Source of the DNA: Runella sp.
GTDB lineage: Bacteria; Bacteroidota; Bacteroidia; Cytophagales; Spirosomataceae
Direction: 5' to 3'
Assembly: GCA_023254175.1 (NCBI GenBank)
Contig: JALQYJ010000062.1
Location: forward strand, 1-61,096
Length of the DNA: 61,096 nucleotides
The notes under the pieces were generated by a model that was given only the letters and a program-made list of their open reading frames with translations, made no database searches and was not told the origin of the DNA. Position 1 is the stretch's first letter; every line of letters starts with the position of its first letter. The translations under genes and the position numbers were made by a program. This document shows positions 34,401 to 43,652 of the stretch, piece after piece.

Positions 34401-36242
34401 TTAGGAGGAAACGTTTTACTTCAAAATTACACCGAATCGGCCGTGTTTACGGGGGATTTGGGCATTGAAGGGTTTCAATATACCAATATTCCAATTGGCG
34501 ATTTGAAGATTAGAGCCGCCAACGAATCTGCGTCAAAAATTGTGGCTGAGGCTACCCTCAAAAGCCCTCAAAACGATGTACGCCTGAGCGGTAATTATCT
34601 TTTAAAAAGTAAAACACCGTTCGATTTTGAAGTAGATATTCGTAAACTCGGTGCACGGACAATTGAGGCGTTTAGTGCGGGGCAATTACGGCGTGCAACG
34701 GGGGCGCTGTCGGGGAAAGCACAAATTCGAGGAGCTATTGATAAACCTAAGGTGGAGGGAGAGGCGCTTTTTGATAGTGTGTCGTTTAATGTAACCAAGC
34801 TTGGAGCAACATATCGAATTAATAACAGCCGCTTACAGTTTGTCAATTCAGACGTATTTCTCAAAAAATTCATTGTAAAAGATACCCTCAACCAACCTTT
34901 GCAGGTAGATGGGAAAATTAATTGGGGAAATCTCCCTAGCGTTGCCTACGATTTGACCGTGGAGGGCAAGGATTTTACCGTTCTGAATGCCTCCCGTATA
35001 GAAAACGACTTTTTGTACGGAAAAGGAATTGTGGATGCCAAATTACACATCGAAGGGGTGGGGACTAATCCCACGATTGATGGTTCGGTCAAACTCAAAC
35101 AAGGAAGCGATATTACGGTCATCATGCCCGACGACGACTTGGGTAAAGCAAGCACCGAAGGAATCGTGGAGTTTATCAATAAGTCGGATTCTACGGCGGT
35201 GCCCAAAGACAGTCTACAAACCGAAGCCCCGTTGGAATTCGGGGCAGGTATTTCGCTTAATTTGGAAGCTGATGACCGTTCACAACTCACCATTGTGGTC
35301 GATGAACTCAACGGCGACAACCTCAAAGTGAAAGGAAATGCGCAGTTGAATGCAGGAATTACCCCTGAAGGACAGCCCTATATTTTGGGGTTGTACGAAC
35401 TTACGCAAGGGTCTTACAACCTTACTTTTGAAATCCTTAAACGAGACTTTACTATTCAAAAAGGTAGTCGACTGCTGTGGACAGGTGACCCCATGAAGGC
35501 CGATGTGGACATTACGGCGGTGTATCCTGTAACTGCCGACTTAACGCCGCTTCAAGGCAAAGCAGCGAAGTATGGTAAAGTACCGCTCGAAGTATTGCTC
35601 AAAATGCAAGGGAGTCTCAGTAACCCTCAGATTAGTTTTGAGGTGCGCCCTGACCCGAATAAGATGCCCGCAACTACCCGCAATCAAATTGAAGAAGACG
35701 GGGTGTTTAATAACATCAAAGACCCCGTTCAGATGAACAAGCAAGTGTTTTCTCTGCTGGTGTTGAATAAATTTATTGGAGAACAGTCATCGGACTTTTT
35801 CTCTTCGGTGAATCCTGAAGTGATTGCGCGCCAAAGCGTAAGCAAACTTCTTACCGATCAACTCAACCTTTTGGCCTCTGATTTAATAAAAGGAGTGAAA
35901 CTTAATTTCGACGTCAACTCTACTGCCGTAGCGACGGCCAGTGGAAGCGCAGGTCAGACCGATTTGAACGTTGGTTTGAGTAAAGCATTTTTGAACGAGC
36001 GTTTGACGGTAAATGTGGGGCGAAATTTTGAAATAGAGAGCGGAAACCGTACTCAAAAATCAACAGAATTGGTCGATAACGTTAACATTAATTATGACCT
36101 GACTCGTGATGGACGCTATGCTGTACGCGCTTACCGCAAAAACCAATACCAAACGGTGTTAGAAGGATTTATCGTAGAAACGGGTGTGAGTTTTGCCATT
36201 GTGTTGGACTACGAAACCTTCAAGGAAATGTTTAAGAAATAG
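31488..36242 (+). CDS. tamB: Translocation and assembly module protein TamB
   Basis: TamB is an inner-membrane-anchored, periplasm-spanning AsmA/VPS13-like protein that links to an outer-membrane barrel and moves phospholipids or helps barrel assembly. The 1584-residue product starts at GTG 31488 with one membrane helix (about 7-26), then a long repetitive beta structure (for example LKGVDISTLDATRFKVDGRI), and ends in the conserved C-terminal TamB domain (about 1200-1550), with GLYELTQGSYNLTFEILKRD near 1302. It is 19 bp upstream of tamL and almost surely cotranscribed. Size is normal for the phylum. Confidence 0.93.
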   Translation: MKKVGRGILVALLGLLLVVGSGVVWLQTASGQDWLARQAVSYLRKKLKTKVDVSQARFSLPDWIELRGVYIEDLRRDTLLAGGRIYADLDVWGLLQNRVGINEIQLEDIRLKAYRTLPDTAFNFQFIINTFTSQTTTPDTTSAPLEMRMDAVLLRNVRLSYQDAVVGTDAEVSLPDACFNFSAFNPSLSRYHLTNTNIQSGWVKVKMYTPIRKDSGLTSSASTADSLDLELGTIRLGDYRVVYEDRKQQLKTEANIGKLEIEAEKLYLTRPLVVLKKLGVKNTGIAFQSGDFKLDIQRFATQLEDFQFTPQRISGRLKLGSWLEKRRGVMRQLRADFMYTPRQLSLQNLLLQTNETLLQNRVVLNYASLEEFSKNVGNVGVDVCLTKSQLGFKDVLAWMPALRKKTPFAKNPTASVKFNGLVQGRINDLNLKGVDISTLDATRFKVDGRIKGLPDPKQMALDLLIAELSSSRRDLQRILPDRAFPSTIELPENLRFSGKVQGSLDNLRLDTQLASDRGGAAFAGNLKNFVRGRQQEYNGTLSLKEFDVGKWLKQSLAELGKISLKATVVGQGIDPKTLRADLAAVVEKADLKGYVYQNLEIKGSLRGQLVDLVAAVADSNLNLKLTTKVDLRSEYPSFSSQLDIQTLRLKALHLYEDEIDIKGGINANFTSTDPEDPRGTLQITNGILAQKGKNIPLQNIWVELDNQEGERLALINTPFLKAKATGTFRYIQLADVLLTEISRYFALPDVPYKPVTTPYRLSVEGKVANHPALQVFVPELTRMDTVRFMVHLNSQGDTTLMARIVAPRIDYDSMVVNNADFGILGIENQANYVGHVDTFLYDTYQIKRAAIEGQVANSLVGFNASFKDSLYKKQHELSGTLASVGNAYRLQLAPNGFLLDYKPWKATTDGFVQFGKDGLLVQQFDLQQNRQRLLINTTTGVPNGPLRVEMDNLDLASLTALVMDSLQISGKLGGNVLLQNYTESAVFTGDLGIEGFQYTNIPIGDLKIRAANESASKIVAEATLKSPQNDVRLSGNYLLKSKTPFDFEVDIRKLGARTIEAFSAGQLRRATGALSGKAQIRGAIDKPKVEGEALFDSVSFNVTKLGATYRINNSRLQFVNSDVFLKKFIVKDTLNQPLQVDGKINWGNLPSVAYDLTVEGKDFTVLNASRIENDFLYGKGIVDAKLHIEGVGTNPTIDGSVKLKQGSDITVIMPDDDLGKASTEGIVEFINKSDSTAVPKDSLQTEAPLEFGAGISLNLEADDRSQLTIVVDELNGDNLKVKGNAQLNAGITPEGQPYILGLYELTQGSYNLTFEILKRDFTIQKGSRLLWTGDPMKADVDITAVYPVTADLTPLQGKAAKYGKVPLEVLLKMQGSLSNPQISFEVRPDPNKMPATTRNQIEEDGVFNNIKDPVQMNKQVFSLLVLNKFIGEQSSDFFSSVNPEVIARQSVSKLLTDQLNLLASDLIKGVKLNFDVNSTAVATASGSAGQTDLNVGLSKAFLNERLTVNVGRNFEIESGNRTQKSTELVDNVNINYDLTRDGRYAVRAYRKNQYQTVLEGFIVETGVSFAIVLDYETFKEMFKK

Positions 36243-36261
36243 ATTTCAAACTTTGAAATAA

Positions 36262-38592
36262 ATGTCAAGAATCACTTCTGTAGGGCTTTTTTTGATTGGA
36301 ATCGCGCTGAGTAGCTGCTCGGTCTCGAAACACCTGCCTGCGGGAGAAAGTTTGTATATGGGGGCTGAGGTACAGGTAGTGACTGATTCAACGATGTCTT
36401 CTAAACAAGCCAAAGAAGTAAAAGCCTTGGTAGAACCCTTGATTCGCCCTGTTCCTAACAGTAGCTTGTTAGGGTTTCCCTACAAAGTTTGGTTTTACTA
36501 CTTTATGGGTGAACCGACCAAAGAAAAAAGCTTTCGGGGGTGGTTTCGTAAGCGTTTTGGGGAGCCGCCTGTGTTGGCGAGCCGCCGTGCGGTAACTACC
36601 AATAGTGAAGTGCTGACTAACCACCTCAACAACGAGGGGTATTTCAGAACTCAGGCTTCAGGCGAATTGGTTGAAAAAGGACGCACAGCCAAAGCCAAAT
36701 ATACCATCGTGCTAAAACCCCGATATACCATTGAAAATGTACAGTTTGTGAATCCCAACAATGGGGGTAGTTTTGGGAACGAGTTTCTAAAAACAAGCAC
36801 TACTTCGCTGCTAAAATCAGGGCAGCCTTACCAACTTTCGGCCATTGAAGCAGAGCGCCAACGTATCGAACGTGACTTGAAACGTATTGGGTATTATTAT
36901 TTTCGCCCCGACTACCTCATTGTAAAAGCCGACACGAACCTCCACCGACAACGGGTCAATCTGTACGTTGAATTAAAACCCACTACGACGCAGTTAGCCC
37001 TGAAAAAGTACTACATTAAAAATGTGTACGTCATTTCGGACAATGGGTTTTTGCGTTCTGATACCTTGGCGGGAGCGGTATTGCGTAGAGGGTTCAAAAT
37101 TGTGGACCCTGCTCGAGCATACCGCGTAAGAACGTTTGCCGACGCCATTGGTTTTCGCCCCAAAGCCCTATATAGTAGCGATGTGCAAGATGTGTCCTTG
37201 TCGCGGCTTATTAACTTGAAAAACTTTAAGTTTGTTAAAAACCGTTTTGAACTTCTTCCTCGTTCTGATTCGGCTTTGCTAGATGTTTATTATTATCTAA
37301 CTCCGTTGAAAAAGAAGTCGTTGCGGGCGGAGTTGAGCGCTGTTACCAAATCAAACAACTTAACTGGGTCGCAACTTAATCTCACGTGGTTCAATCGAAA
37401 TCTGTTTCGTGGGGCAGAAATGTTACGTTTAACGGCCAATGCGGGGATTGACGTGCAGCTAGGAAGTCAACGTAACATCAAAGTACGAGATTACTACCGC
37501 ACGAGCGTAGAGGGTGAACTCTCCTTTCCTCGTTTTGTCTTGCCTTTTTACCGAATGAATCCCGCCAAAAACCAAACGTTGCCCAAGACAACGTTGACGG
37601 TGGGGTACGAAGAATTGTCACAAAAGAATTTTTATACACAAACCTCAGTGAAGTTCAATTGGGGCTATGTATGGCGCCGCAGTACGAGAATCGAGCATTC
37701 GTTTACACCGATTGCTCTCAACATAGTCAAGCCTCGTAACATCAGCGAGGCGCTTGTTGATAGCATTACCTCGCCCAACGCTCGCTTGCAGGACTTGCTT
37801 CGGTATTTCAATATTCTCGAAAATCGCCTCATTTTAGGAGCGCAGTATAACTTTAGTTTTACACCTCAGCCTGCTTTGGGTAGCAAGGGTAAATTTGTCT
37901 TAAATGCGGGAGCTGATATTGCAGGAAACGTAGCGGGGCTAATTGCCAAAGGTCGTCAGGAGGTTGGAATAGTATTTGGAATTCCGTACGAACAATACGC
38001 TCGTTTTGACTTAGATATGCGTTATTATTACGATATATCCCCTTCGATTCGTTGGGCAAATCGTTTGCTGGGTGGAATAGGTATTCCGTACGGCAATTCG
38101 TATGCTCTTCCTCAGTTTAAGCAATATTTTGCAGGGGGGAGCAATGGTATTCGAGCGTTTCGTGGGCGCGCCGTAGGCCCAGGAAGTTACCAGCCCGACT
38201 CGCTGAGTTTGTTTGGGTTTACTTCTTTTGGGGATATTCGACTGGAGGTAAATACGGAGATTAGATGCAAGATAAATCAGTATATCGAAATGGCTCTTTT
38301 TGCCGACGCCGGCAATATCTGGATGTACCGAAACTTTGATAATTCGTTTTACTTCCCCGAAGATAATGCCGTTTTTACCAATAAGTTCTACAAGCAAGTT
38401 GCCGTAGGGACGGGTCTTGGCCTGCGTTTGACACTGCCGTTTTTGCTGCTGCGTTTCGACTTAGCAATGCCCCTTCGCAAGCCATGGCTTCCCGAAACCG
38501 ACCGTTGGGTGATTCGTCAAATGGACTTTAGAGACGGGATATGGCGCAAAGAAAATTTGGTATTGAATATTGCCGTGGGGTATTCGTTTTAG
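36262..38592 (+). CDS. tamL: TamL, lipoprotein-type TamA/BamA-family outer-membrane barrel
   Basis: The 776-residue protein carries a lipobox SSC (Cys19), POTRA-like domains (about 130-350) and a 16-strand Omp85 barrel (about 370-776) with the late GGSNGIRAFRGRAVGPGSYQ motif near 630. Lipidated TamA homologs are the Bacteroidota form called TamL, partner of TamB. The gene follows tamB by 19 bp, and the two should form the TAM complex. The barrel ends with Phe (AVGYSF), typical for outer-membrane insertion. Role is predicted from family and context. Confidence 0.92.
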   Translation: MSRITSVGLFLIGIALSSCSVSKHLPAGESLYMGAEVQVVTDSTMSSKQAKEVKALVEPLIRPVPNSSLLGFPYKVWFYYFMGEPTKEKSFRGWFRKRFGEPPVLASRRAVTTNSEVLTNHLNNEGYFRTQASGELVEKGRTAKAKYTIVLKPRYTIENVQFVNPNNGGSFGNEFLKTSTTSLLKSGQPYQLSAIEAERQRIERDLKRIGYYYFRPDYLIVKADTNLHRQRVNLYVELKPTTTQLALKKYYIKNVYVISDNGFLRSDTLAGAVLRRGFKIVDPARAYRVRTFADAIGFRPKALYSSDVQDVSLSRLINLKNFKFVKNRFELLPRSDSALLDVYYYLTPLKKKSLRAELSAVTKSNNLTGSQLNLTWFNRNLFRGAEMLRLTANAGIDVQLGSQRNIKVRDYYRTSVEGELSFPRFVLPFYRMNPAKNQTLPKTTLTVGYEELSQKNFYTQTSVKFNWGYVWRRSTRIEHSFTPIALNIVKPRNISEALVDSITSPNARLQDLLRYFNILENRLILGAQYNFSFTPQPALGSKGKFVLNAGADIAGNVAGLIAKGRQEVGIVFGIPYEQYARFDLDMRYYYDISPSIRWANRLLGGIGIPYGNSYALPQFKQYFAGGSNGIRAFRGRAVGPGSYQPDSLSLFGFTSFGDIRLEVNTEIRCKINQYIEMALFADAGNIWMYRNFDNSFYFPEDNAVFTNKFYKQVAVGTGLGLRLTLPFLLLRFDLAMPLRKPWLPETDRWVIRQMDFRDGIWRKENLVLNIAVGYSF

Positions 38593-38593
38593 G

Positions 38594-38917
38594 TTATATT
38601 TCGGCTTTCCCAAATGTGCGCTTTGGGGCTTTCCCTTCTGTAATGAGAAATCCGTTTGGGGTTAGATTAGTAAATTCTTTAAAATCACGTACCAAATGTT
38701 GATAATCATAGTACCCTAATTCAAGATATTCAACAATCGCCAATTGTCCATTCGTGTCCTTGTCCGACACTTTGATGTCGTTTGGATGCATACCACAGTA
38801 TTGCCTACGTTTGAAATAAGTTTTTGCAGGAATGATGGTACAAAACTGGCGAAGCAATAAAAATGATTGGTGGTAAAAATCAGACGTTTCCTGTGTCACG
38901 GACGTCTTGTTCGTCAA
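38594..38917 (-). pseudogene. 5'-truncated AraC-family regulator remnant
   Basis: The last third of this frame, LELGYYDYQHLVRDFKEFTN followed by LTPNGFLITEGKAPKRTFG, is the second helix-turn-helix end of an AraC-type DNA-binding domain (GYYDxxHLxRDFKxFT, TPxxF). The first helix-turn-helix and the sensor domain are absent, and the upstream frame (FYHQSFLLLRQFCTIIPAKT) matches nothing. It ends two bases from the tamL stop, convergent. No intact gene can be rebuilt. Confidence 0.65.
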
Positions 38918-38989
38918 AAGCTACAACCCTAAAGCAGTATCCTATTTATTATTTTGCCATCTCCCCTAAAAACCCCAACACCTTTTAAA

Positions 38990-39775
38990 ATGAACTCTAT
39001 CTTTTCGGTCGTATGTATCCTTTTAGTTGCCTCTTGTGCGGCTTCGTCGGTAAAACTAGAAGAAATCGAGCATAGTATTACGGCGCAGAATTACCTTAGA
39101 AATGGCTATCAATTGGTATGGCAAGATGAGTTTGAGGGGGAGAGCCTCGATTTGCAAAAATGGGAATACCGACAAGCAGGTGTGTTGAGAAACCTTGGTC
39201 GTGTAGTCAAAGAAAATGTACGACTTGATGGCAAGGGTAATTTGCTAATTGAGCTTCGGAAAGAAGGAAACGAATATAAAATTGGTCAAATTGGCACAGA
39301 AAAATTCTACAAAACCCGCTATGGATACTTTGAATGTAAAGCAAAAATGAACCACGAATTAGGGCCTCATGTCGCGTTTTGGTTACAAACCCCAACCATG
39401 GGAAAAGTGCTAGGCAATCCCTCTCAGTCGGGTGTAGAAATAGATATTTTTGAATACCACCGAAAAGAGCCCTCAACGGTACACCATAATTTGCACTGGG
39501 ACGGCTACGGCGCAGACCATAAAAGTACGGGCTCGAAAATAGCGGTGCCGTCGGTCGCTTCGGGTTTTCATACATTTGGGCTGTTGTGGACAGAAAAAGA
39601 ATACATTTTTTACGTTGATGGAAAAGAAACGTGGCGTACGATTACGGCGATTTCAAACGTAGACGAATACCTCATTTTGAGTCTAGAACTAACGGGCTGG
39701 GGCGGCGACCCTTCCAAAGCCATACTCCCCGACGAAGTAGTGTACGACTACGTAAGAGTGTACCAACAAAAGTAA
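38990..39775 (+). CDS. Glycoside hydrolase family 16 lipoprotein
   Basis: The start is ATG 38990 (MNSIFSVVCILLVASC), whose lipobox gives a lipidated Cys16; an upstream ATG at 38954 adds 12 unlikely residues. The 261-residue protein has YQLVWQDEFEGESLDLQKWE near 40-59, YGYFECKAKM, and the GH16 catalytic motif EIDIFE (150-155, nucleophile Glu150, acid/base Glu155) in GVEIDIFEYHRKEPS. GH16 enzymes cut beta-1,3 or beta-1,4 glucans, galactans or carrageenans. The gene precedes a beta-helix protein gene by 50 bp. There is no SusC/D pair nearby. Confidence 0.92.
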   Translation: MNSIFSVVCILLVASCAASSVKLEEIEHSITAQNYLRNGYQLVWQDEFEGESLDLQKWEYRQAGVLRNLGRVVKENVRLDGKGNLLIELRKEGNEYKIGQIGTEKFYKTRYGYFECKAKMNHELGPHVAFWLQTPTMGKVLGNPSQSGVEIDIFEYHRKEPSTVHHNLHWDGYGADHKSTGSKIAVPSVASGFHTFGLLWTEKEYIFYVDGKETWRTITAISNVDEYLILSLELTGWGGDPSKAILPDEVVYDYVRVYQQK

Positions 39776-39825
39776 AAGAAAGCTTAAGACCCCTTTTAAG
39801 GAAGACTGTTCTCCCTCATTTTTTC

Positions 39826-42183
39826 ATGGTTACACGTTTTTTGGTTTTCTGCGTAATTAGCTGTGCCTTCGTTTCAATGACGAATGCCCAGATATCGTAT
39901 TATGTCGCCCCCAATGGGAAAGATACGCATGCTGGTACGGTACAACGACCTTTTCAAAGTCTAACCAAAGCCCTTGCGTTGGCCAAACGGGTCAAAGGGA
40001 AAAAAGTGAAAATCTATTTGCGTAGTGGAATTTATTATTTGCCTACTACCCTAACATTGGATGCCGAAGAGGTAAAGGCGTTAACGTTGGAAATTGAGGG
40101 ATACACCAACGAAAAAGTAGTCATCAGCGGCGGGAAGTCCCTACAATTGGATTGGAGACCGTTTAAAAACGGGATTTTTCAAGCGACTGTAGCTGAAACC
40201 CAAGACTTCGAACAACTTTACGTCAACGGCCAATTACAGCAATTAGCACGGTATCCCAACTATGATTCTACCGCTCGGGTATTTCATGGAACATCGGCAG
40301 AAGCAACAAGTCCCGAACGCGTACGGAGGTGGAGTCAACCCGCGGGTGGGTATGTTCATGCACTTCATTCGGGCGAATGGGGTGGATTTCATTATTTGAT
40401 TACGGGAAAAGATGCAAAAGGGGCGCTAACGTTGGAAGGTGGTTGGCAAAATAATCGCCCTGCACCGATGCATAAACAGCATCGTTTTGTCGAAAATATT
40501 TGGGAAGAATTGGATGCTCCCCACGAATGGTATTTTGATAAAAAGACCCGTACCTTGTATTTTATCCCGCCACCAAACGTAAATCTTTCCAAGGCACAAG
40601 TCGAGGTGTCGGGACTGTACACCCTAGTAGAAATGCGCGGTACTCCCGAAAAACCATTACGCAATATTCATTTCAAAAACCTGCATTTTACGCATACCGA
40701 ACGTAGCTTTATGGAAACCAAAGAGCCGTTGGTTCGCAGCGATTGGACGTTTTTTCGAGGGGGCGCGGTATTGATGGAGGGTACCGAAAGTTGTACTGTT
40801 ACTGACTGTGAATTGGCCAATTTGGGCGGAAATGCCATCGTGATGAGCAAATATAATAGAAATAATGCCGTCAGAGGGTGCCATATTCATCACATTGGAG
40901 CAAGTGCCGTTGCGTTTGTGGGAGACCCCAAGGCCGTACGTTCGCCTTCGTTTCGCTATGAGTTGTCGATTCCTTACGAGCAACTGGATAAAACCCCTGG
41001 GCCTAAAACCAACGACTTTCCTCAAGCTTGTTGGGTAGAAGATAATCTAATTCATGATGTCGGCCAAATCGAGAAACAGGCCACGGGAGTGCAGATTGAG
41101 CTGTCGGCGCAGATTACTGTGCGCCACAATAGCATCTATAACACCCCAAGAGCAGGTATCAATATCGGCGACGGGGCGTGGGGAGGGCACTTGTTGGAGT
41201 TCAATGATGTGTTTAACACAGTACTAGAAACGGGCGACCACGGGGCGTTTAACTCATGGGGGCGTGACCGCTTTTGGTATGCCAACCGACGCTACATGGA
41301 TAGCCTTGTGGCGGTTCATCCCGAACTGATTTTGCTGGATGCTCAACAACCTACTGTTATCCGAAACAATCGCTTTCGTTGCGACCACGGCTGGGATATT
41401 GACCTCGATGATGGCTCGTCTAACTACCATATTTATAACAATGTATGCCTCAATGGTGGCCTAAAACTTCGGGAAGGTTTTTACCGAAAAGTGGAGAATA
41501 ACATTTTGGTAAATAACTCTTTTCACCCGCACGTTTGGTTTAAAAATAGTCACGATGTTTTTAAACATAACATTGTGATGAAAAAGTACTATCCCATTCA
41601 AGTTAGTGATTGGGGGCCTGATATTGACCAAAATATATTTCCTGATTCGGTAGCGTTGGCGTTGGCTCGGAAAAACGGAACGGATGCAAACAGTGTTGCG
41701 GGGGCACCATTGTTTGTGAACGCTTTGGTGGGAAATTATACCGTGAAAAATAACTCGCCTGCGTTTCAAATTGGCTTTAAAAACATTCCTATGCAGTCGT
41801 TTGGGGTGCAAAAAGCGTCGTTAAAAACACGAGCATTAACCCCACTCATTCCATTAGTGACTACCAACGAATCTGCCGATAGCAAAGTCTCCATACTCAC
41901 CTGGCTAGGAGGTATGCTCAAAAATGTTGAAGGCTTAGGCGAGCGCTCAGCGTATGGGTTACCCGATGAAACGGGCGTGATTATAACGATCATCGGGGCC
42001 AATAGCCTGTTGCAAAAGTCAGGTTTACAAGAAAAGGATGTTATCCGTATGGCTGCTGGCAAAGCCATTAAGTCTATCCGTGATTTAATGGAAATGTACC
42101 AAGAAGTCAATTGGCAAGGGCACATGGAAGTGGAGGTACTACGGAACCAGAAGTTTTTAAGGATAAGGCTGAATTTGAAGTGA
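39826..42183 (+). CDS. Secreted right-handed beta-helix protein with C-terminal PDZ domain
   Basis: The start is ATG 39826 (MVTRFLVFCVIS) with a signal peptide to NAQ; the open frame reaches back 65 codons into the GH16 gene. The 785-residue protein starts SYYVAPNGKDTHAGTVQRPF, continues with pectate-lyase-like parallel beta-helix coils (HFKNLHFTH, NAVRGCHIHHIGASAV, TVIRNNRF) and a DDGSSNYHIYNN stretch, and ends in a PDZ domain (about 690-785; IGANSLLQKSGLQEKDVIRM). The helix part resembles polysaccharide-active families such as GH141; the PDZ fusion is unusual. It likely works with GH16 on an external glycan. Confidence 0.82.
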   Translation: MVTRFLVFCVISCAFVSMTNAQISYYVAPNGKDTHAGTVQRPFQSLTKALALAKRVKGKKVKIYLRSGIYYLPTTLTLDAEEVKALTLEIEGYTNEKVVISGGKSLQLDWRPFKNGIFQATVAETQDFEQLYVNGQLQQLARYPNYDSTARVFHGTSAEATSPERVRRWSQPAGGYVHALHSGEWGGFHYLITGKDAKGALTLEGGWQNNRPAPMHKQHRFVENIWEELDAPHEWYFDKKTRTLYFIPPPNVNLSKAQVEVSGLYTLVEMRGTPEKPLRNIHFKNLHFTHTERSFMETKEPLVRSDWTFFRGGAVLMEGTESCTVTDCELANLGGNAIVMSKYNRNNAVRGCHIHHIGASAVAFVGDPKAVRSPSFRYELSIPYEQLDKTPGPKTNDFPQACWVEDNLIHDVGQIEKQATGVQIELSAQITVRHNSIYNTPRAGINIGDGAWGGHLLEFNDVFNTVLETGDHGAFNSWGRDRFWYANRRYMDSLVAVHPELILLDAQQPTVIRNNRFRCDHGWDIDLDDGSSNYHIYNNVCLNGGLKLREGFYRKVENNILVNNSFHPHVWFKNSHDVFKHNIVMKKYYPIQVSDWGPDIDQNIFPDSVALALARKNGTDANSVAGAPLFVNALVGNYTVKNNSPAFQIGFKNIPMQSFGVQKASLKTRALTPLIPLVTTNESADSKVSILTWLGGMLKNVEGLGERSAYGLPDETGVIITIIGANSLLQKSGLQEKDVIRMAAGKAIKSIRDLMEMYQEVNWQGHMEVEVLRNQKFLRIRLNLK

Positions 42184-42314
42184 GATTTACATAAGGTAAT
42201 TCACGGAATATTTCAAAAATGAATGATTGCTGTGGGGTGGAGATTCGTGAGAATCAGCAGCGGGAGTACAGAAAAGAATGAGAAATAACTTATTGAGTAA
42301 ACAGGCAAGCATCA

Positions 42315-43640
42315 TTAGGACAACCGCAGTTTTTCAAAAAATTCAGGGTTAAAATCGGCCTCTCGAAAATGAGCCAATACATACTCTAGCGAACGCTGTT
42401 CGCGAAGCCAAGTGTCGCAGGTGGCGTGCCGAAGGCGAGTGCCAAGGGCGTTAAAACCCGTGACTATCCGTGTGCCTTGGCGGTAGTTGATTCGAATAGC
42501 GATTTCTTGGGTCGGATGCTGCCAATAAAAAGACTGAATGTCGTCAGGGCATTGAGCAGGAATTTCGCCGTACGTTTGGTATTCGAGGTCAAAAAACTTG
42601 GCCGAATTAAAGAATACGCCTGGCTGGTAGGCAGTACGTTGACCAGCAATGGTTTGGGCGATGGTTTCTCCCATGATTCGGCCTGTGTACCAAATTTGCT
42701 CCACCGACTTGCGTCCATGAGGAGGCGTGCGATGCTCGGCACAGTCACCAATTGCATATACGTCGGGAAGGTTGGTTTCTAAATATTCATTAACTAAAAC
42801 TCCACGTTGCGTTTCAAGGGATGTATTGGTTAAAAAATCAATACTAGGCTCAACCCCAATGGAAATGCCTAGCAATTGGCAATCAATCGTTTCGCTTTGC
42901 GAAGTGATAATACTTTTTACCCGCTGAGTACCTTGTATTGTTTTTAGCTCACATCCAAATCGTAAGTCTATTCCCCTTTTCTGGAGGTGTTGCGTGACTA
43001 ATGTGGACTCTTCAGGAGGTAAAATATTGCTCCAATAATTCGATTCGCGCACAAGTATGGTTACATGGATACCGCGCGAATGAAGCATTTCCGCTAATTC
43101 GACCCCAATTAATCCACCTCCGACGACAACGGCTTGTTTTACTCCCGTCGATGTATACTCTAGCTTTTCCAAATCTTGAAAGGTATACAGCCCTTGGACG
43201 CCTTCCAGGTGGGTATTGGGCCAATCGCCAAAACGGGGCACAGAGCCCGTAGCTATAATGAGTTTATTGTACGAAAGTTCGTGTATTTGAGTAGTAGAAG
43301 TGTTTGGTTTTGAAGCTACTTTTGTAATACGTTCAAGTATAGTAGGCTGGTAAACAACAGTGTGGCTGTCGGCCGAAAGAAATAACTTGTGTTGACTAAA
43401 ACTAACAGTTTCAACGGTTCCTCTGACCAAGTCAATCCTATTTTTTTGCCAAAACCAATTTTCGTAAGGCTGGGTGTGTTCGAATTTGAGATGCCCCATG
43501 TACACATACATCAGTGCCGTTCGGGAAAAGAAATAGTTGGTTTCTTTTGAGATAACCGTGATACGACAATCGCTATTTTTTCGTAAGTGCCGTGCGGCCG
43601 TAATACCCGCAATTCCATTTCCGATGATGACAACGTGCAT
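42315..43640 (-). CDS. FAD-dependent pyridine nucleotide-disulfide-type oxidoreductase
   Basis: The 441-residue protein has FAD motif VVIIGNGIAGITAARHLRK (3-21), an NAD(P) motif VVVGGGLIGVELAEMLHSRG near 171-190, and VYAIGDCAEH near 295. Overall layout matches the NirB/rubredoxin-reductase-like family. No CxxC redox pair and no [Fe-S] or nitrite reductase domain is seen. A role in electron transfer to an unknown partner is likely. It lies 12 bp downstream of a lipoprotein gene on the same strand. Codon 1 gives MHVVIIGNG, the natural start. Confidence 0.86.
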   Translation of the reverse strand: MHVVIIGNGIAGITAARHLRKNSDCRITVISKETNYFFSRTALMYVYMGHLKFEHTQPYENWFWQKNRIDLVRGTVETVSFSQHKLFLSADSHTVVYQPTILERITKVASKPNTSTTQIHELSYNKLIIATGSVPRFGDWPNTHLEGVQGLYTFQDLEKLEYTSTGVKQAVVVGGGLIGVELAEMLHSRGIHVTILVRESNYWSNILPPEESTLVTQHLQKRGIDLRFGCELKTIQGTQRVKSIITSQSETIDCQLLGISIGVEPSIDFLTNTSLETQRGVLVNEYLETNLPDVYAIGDCAEHRTPPHGRKSVEQIWYTGRIMGETIAQTIAGQRTAYQPGVFFNSAKFFDLEYQTYGEIPAQCPDDIQSFYWQHPTQEIAIRINYRQGTRIVTGFNALGTRLRHATCDTWLREQRSLEYVLAHFREADFNPEFFEKLRLS

Positions 43641-43652
43641 GATTGAGAAAAT

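Noticed and set aside
42230-42270. Small GATTC/GAATC palindrome after the beta-helix gene
   Set aside because: The stem is only five bases, without a T-run, and not distinguishable from chance.
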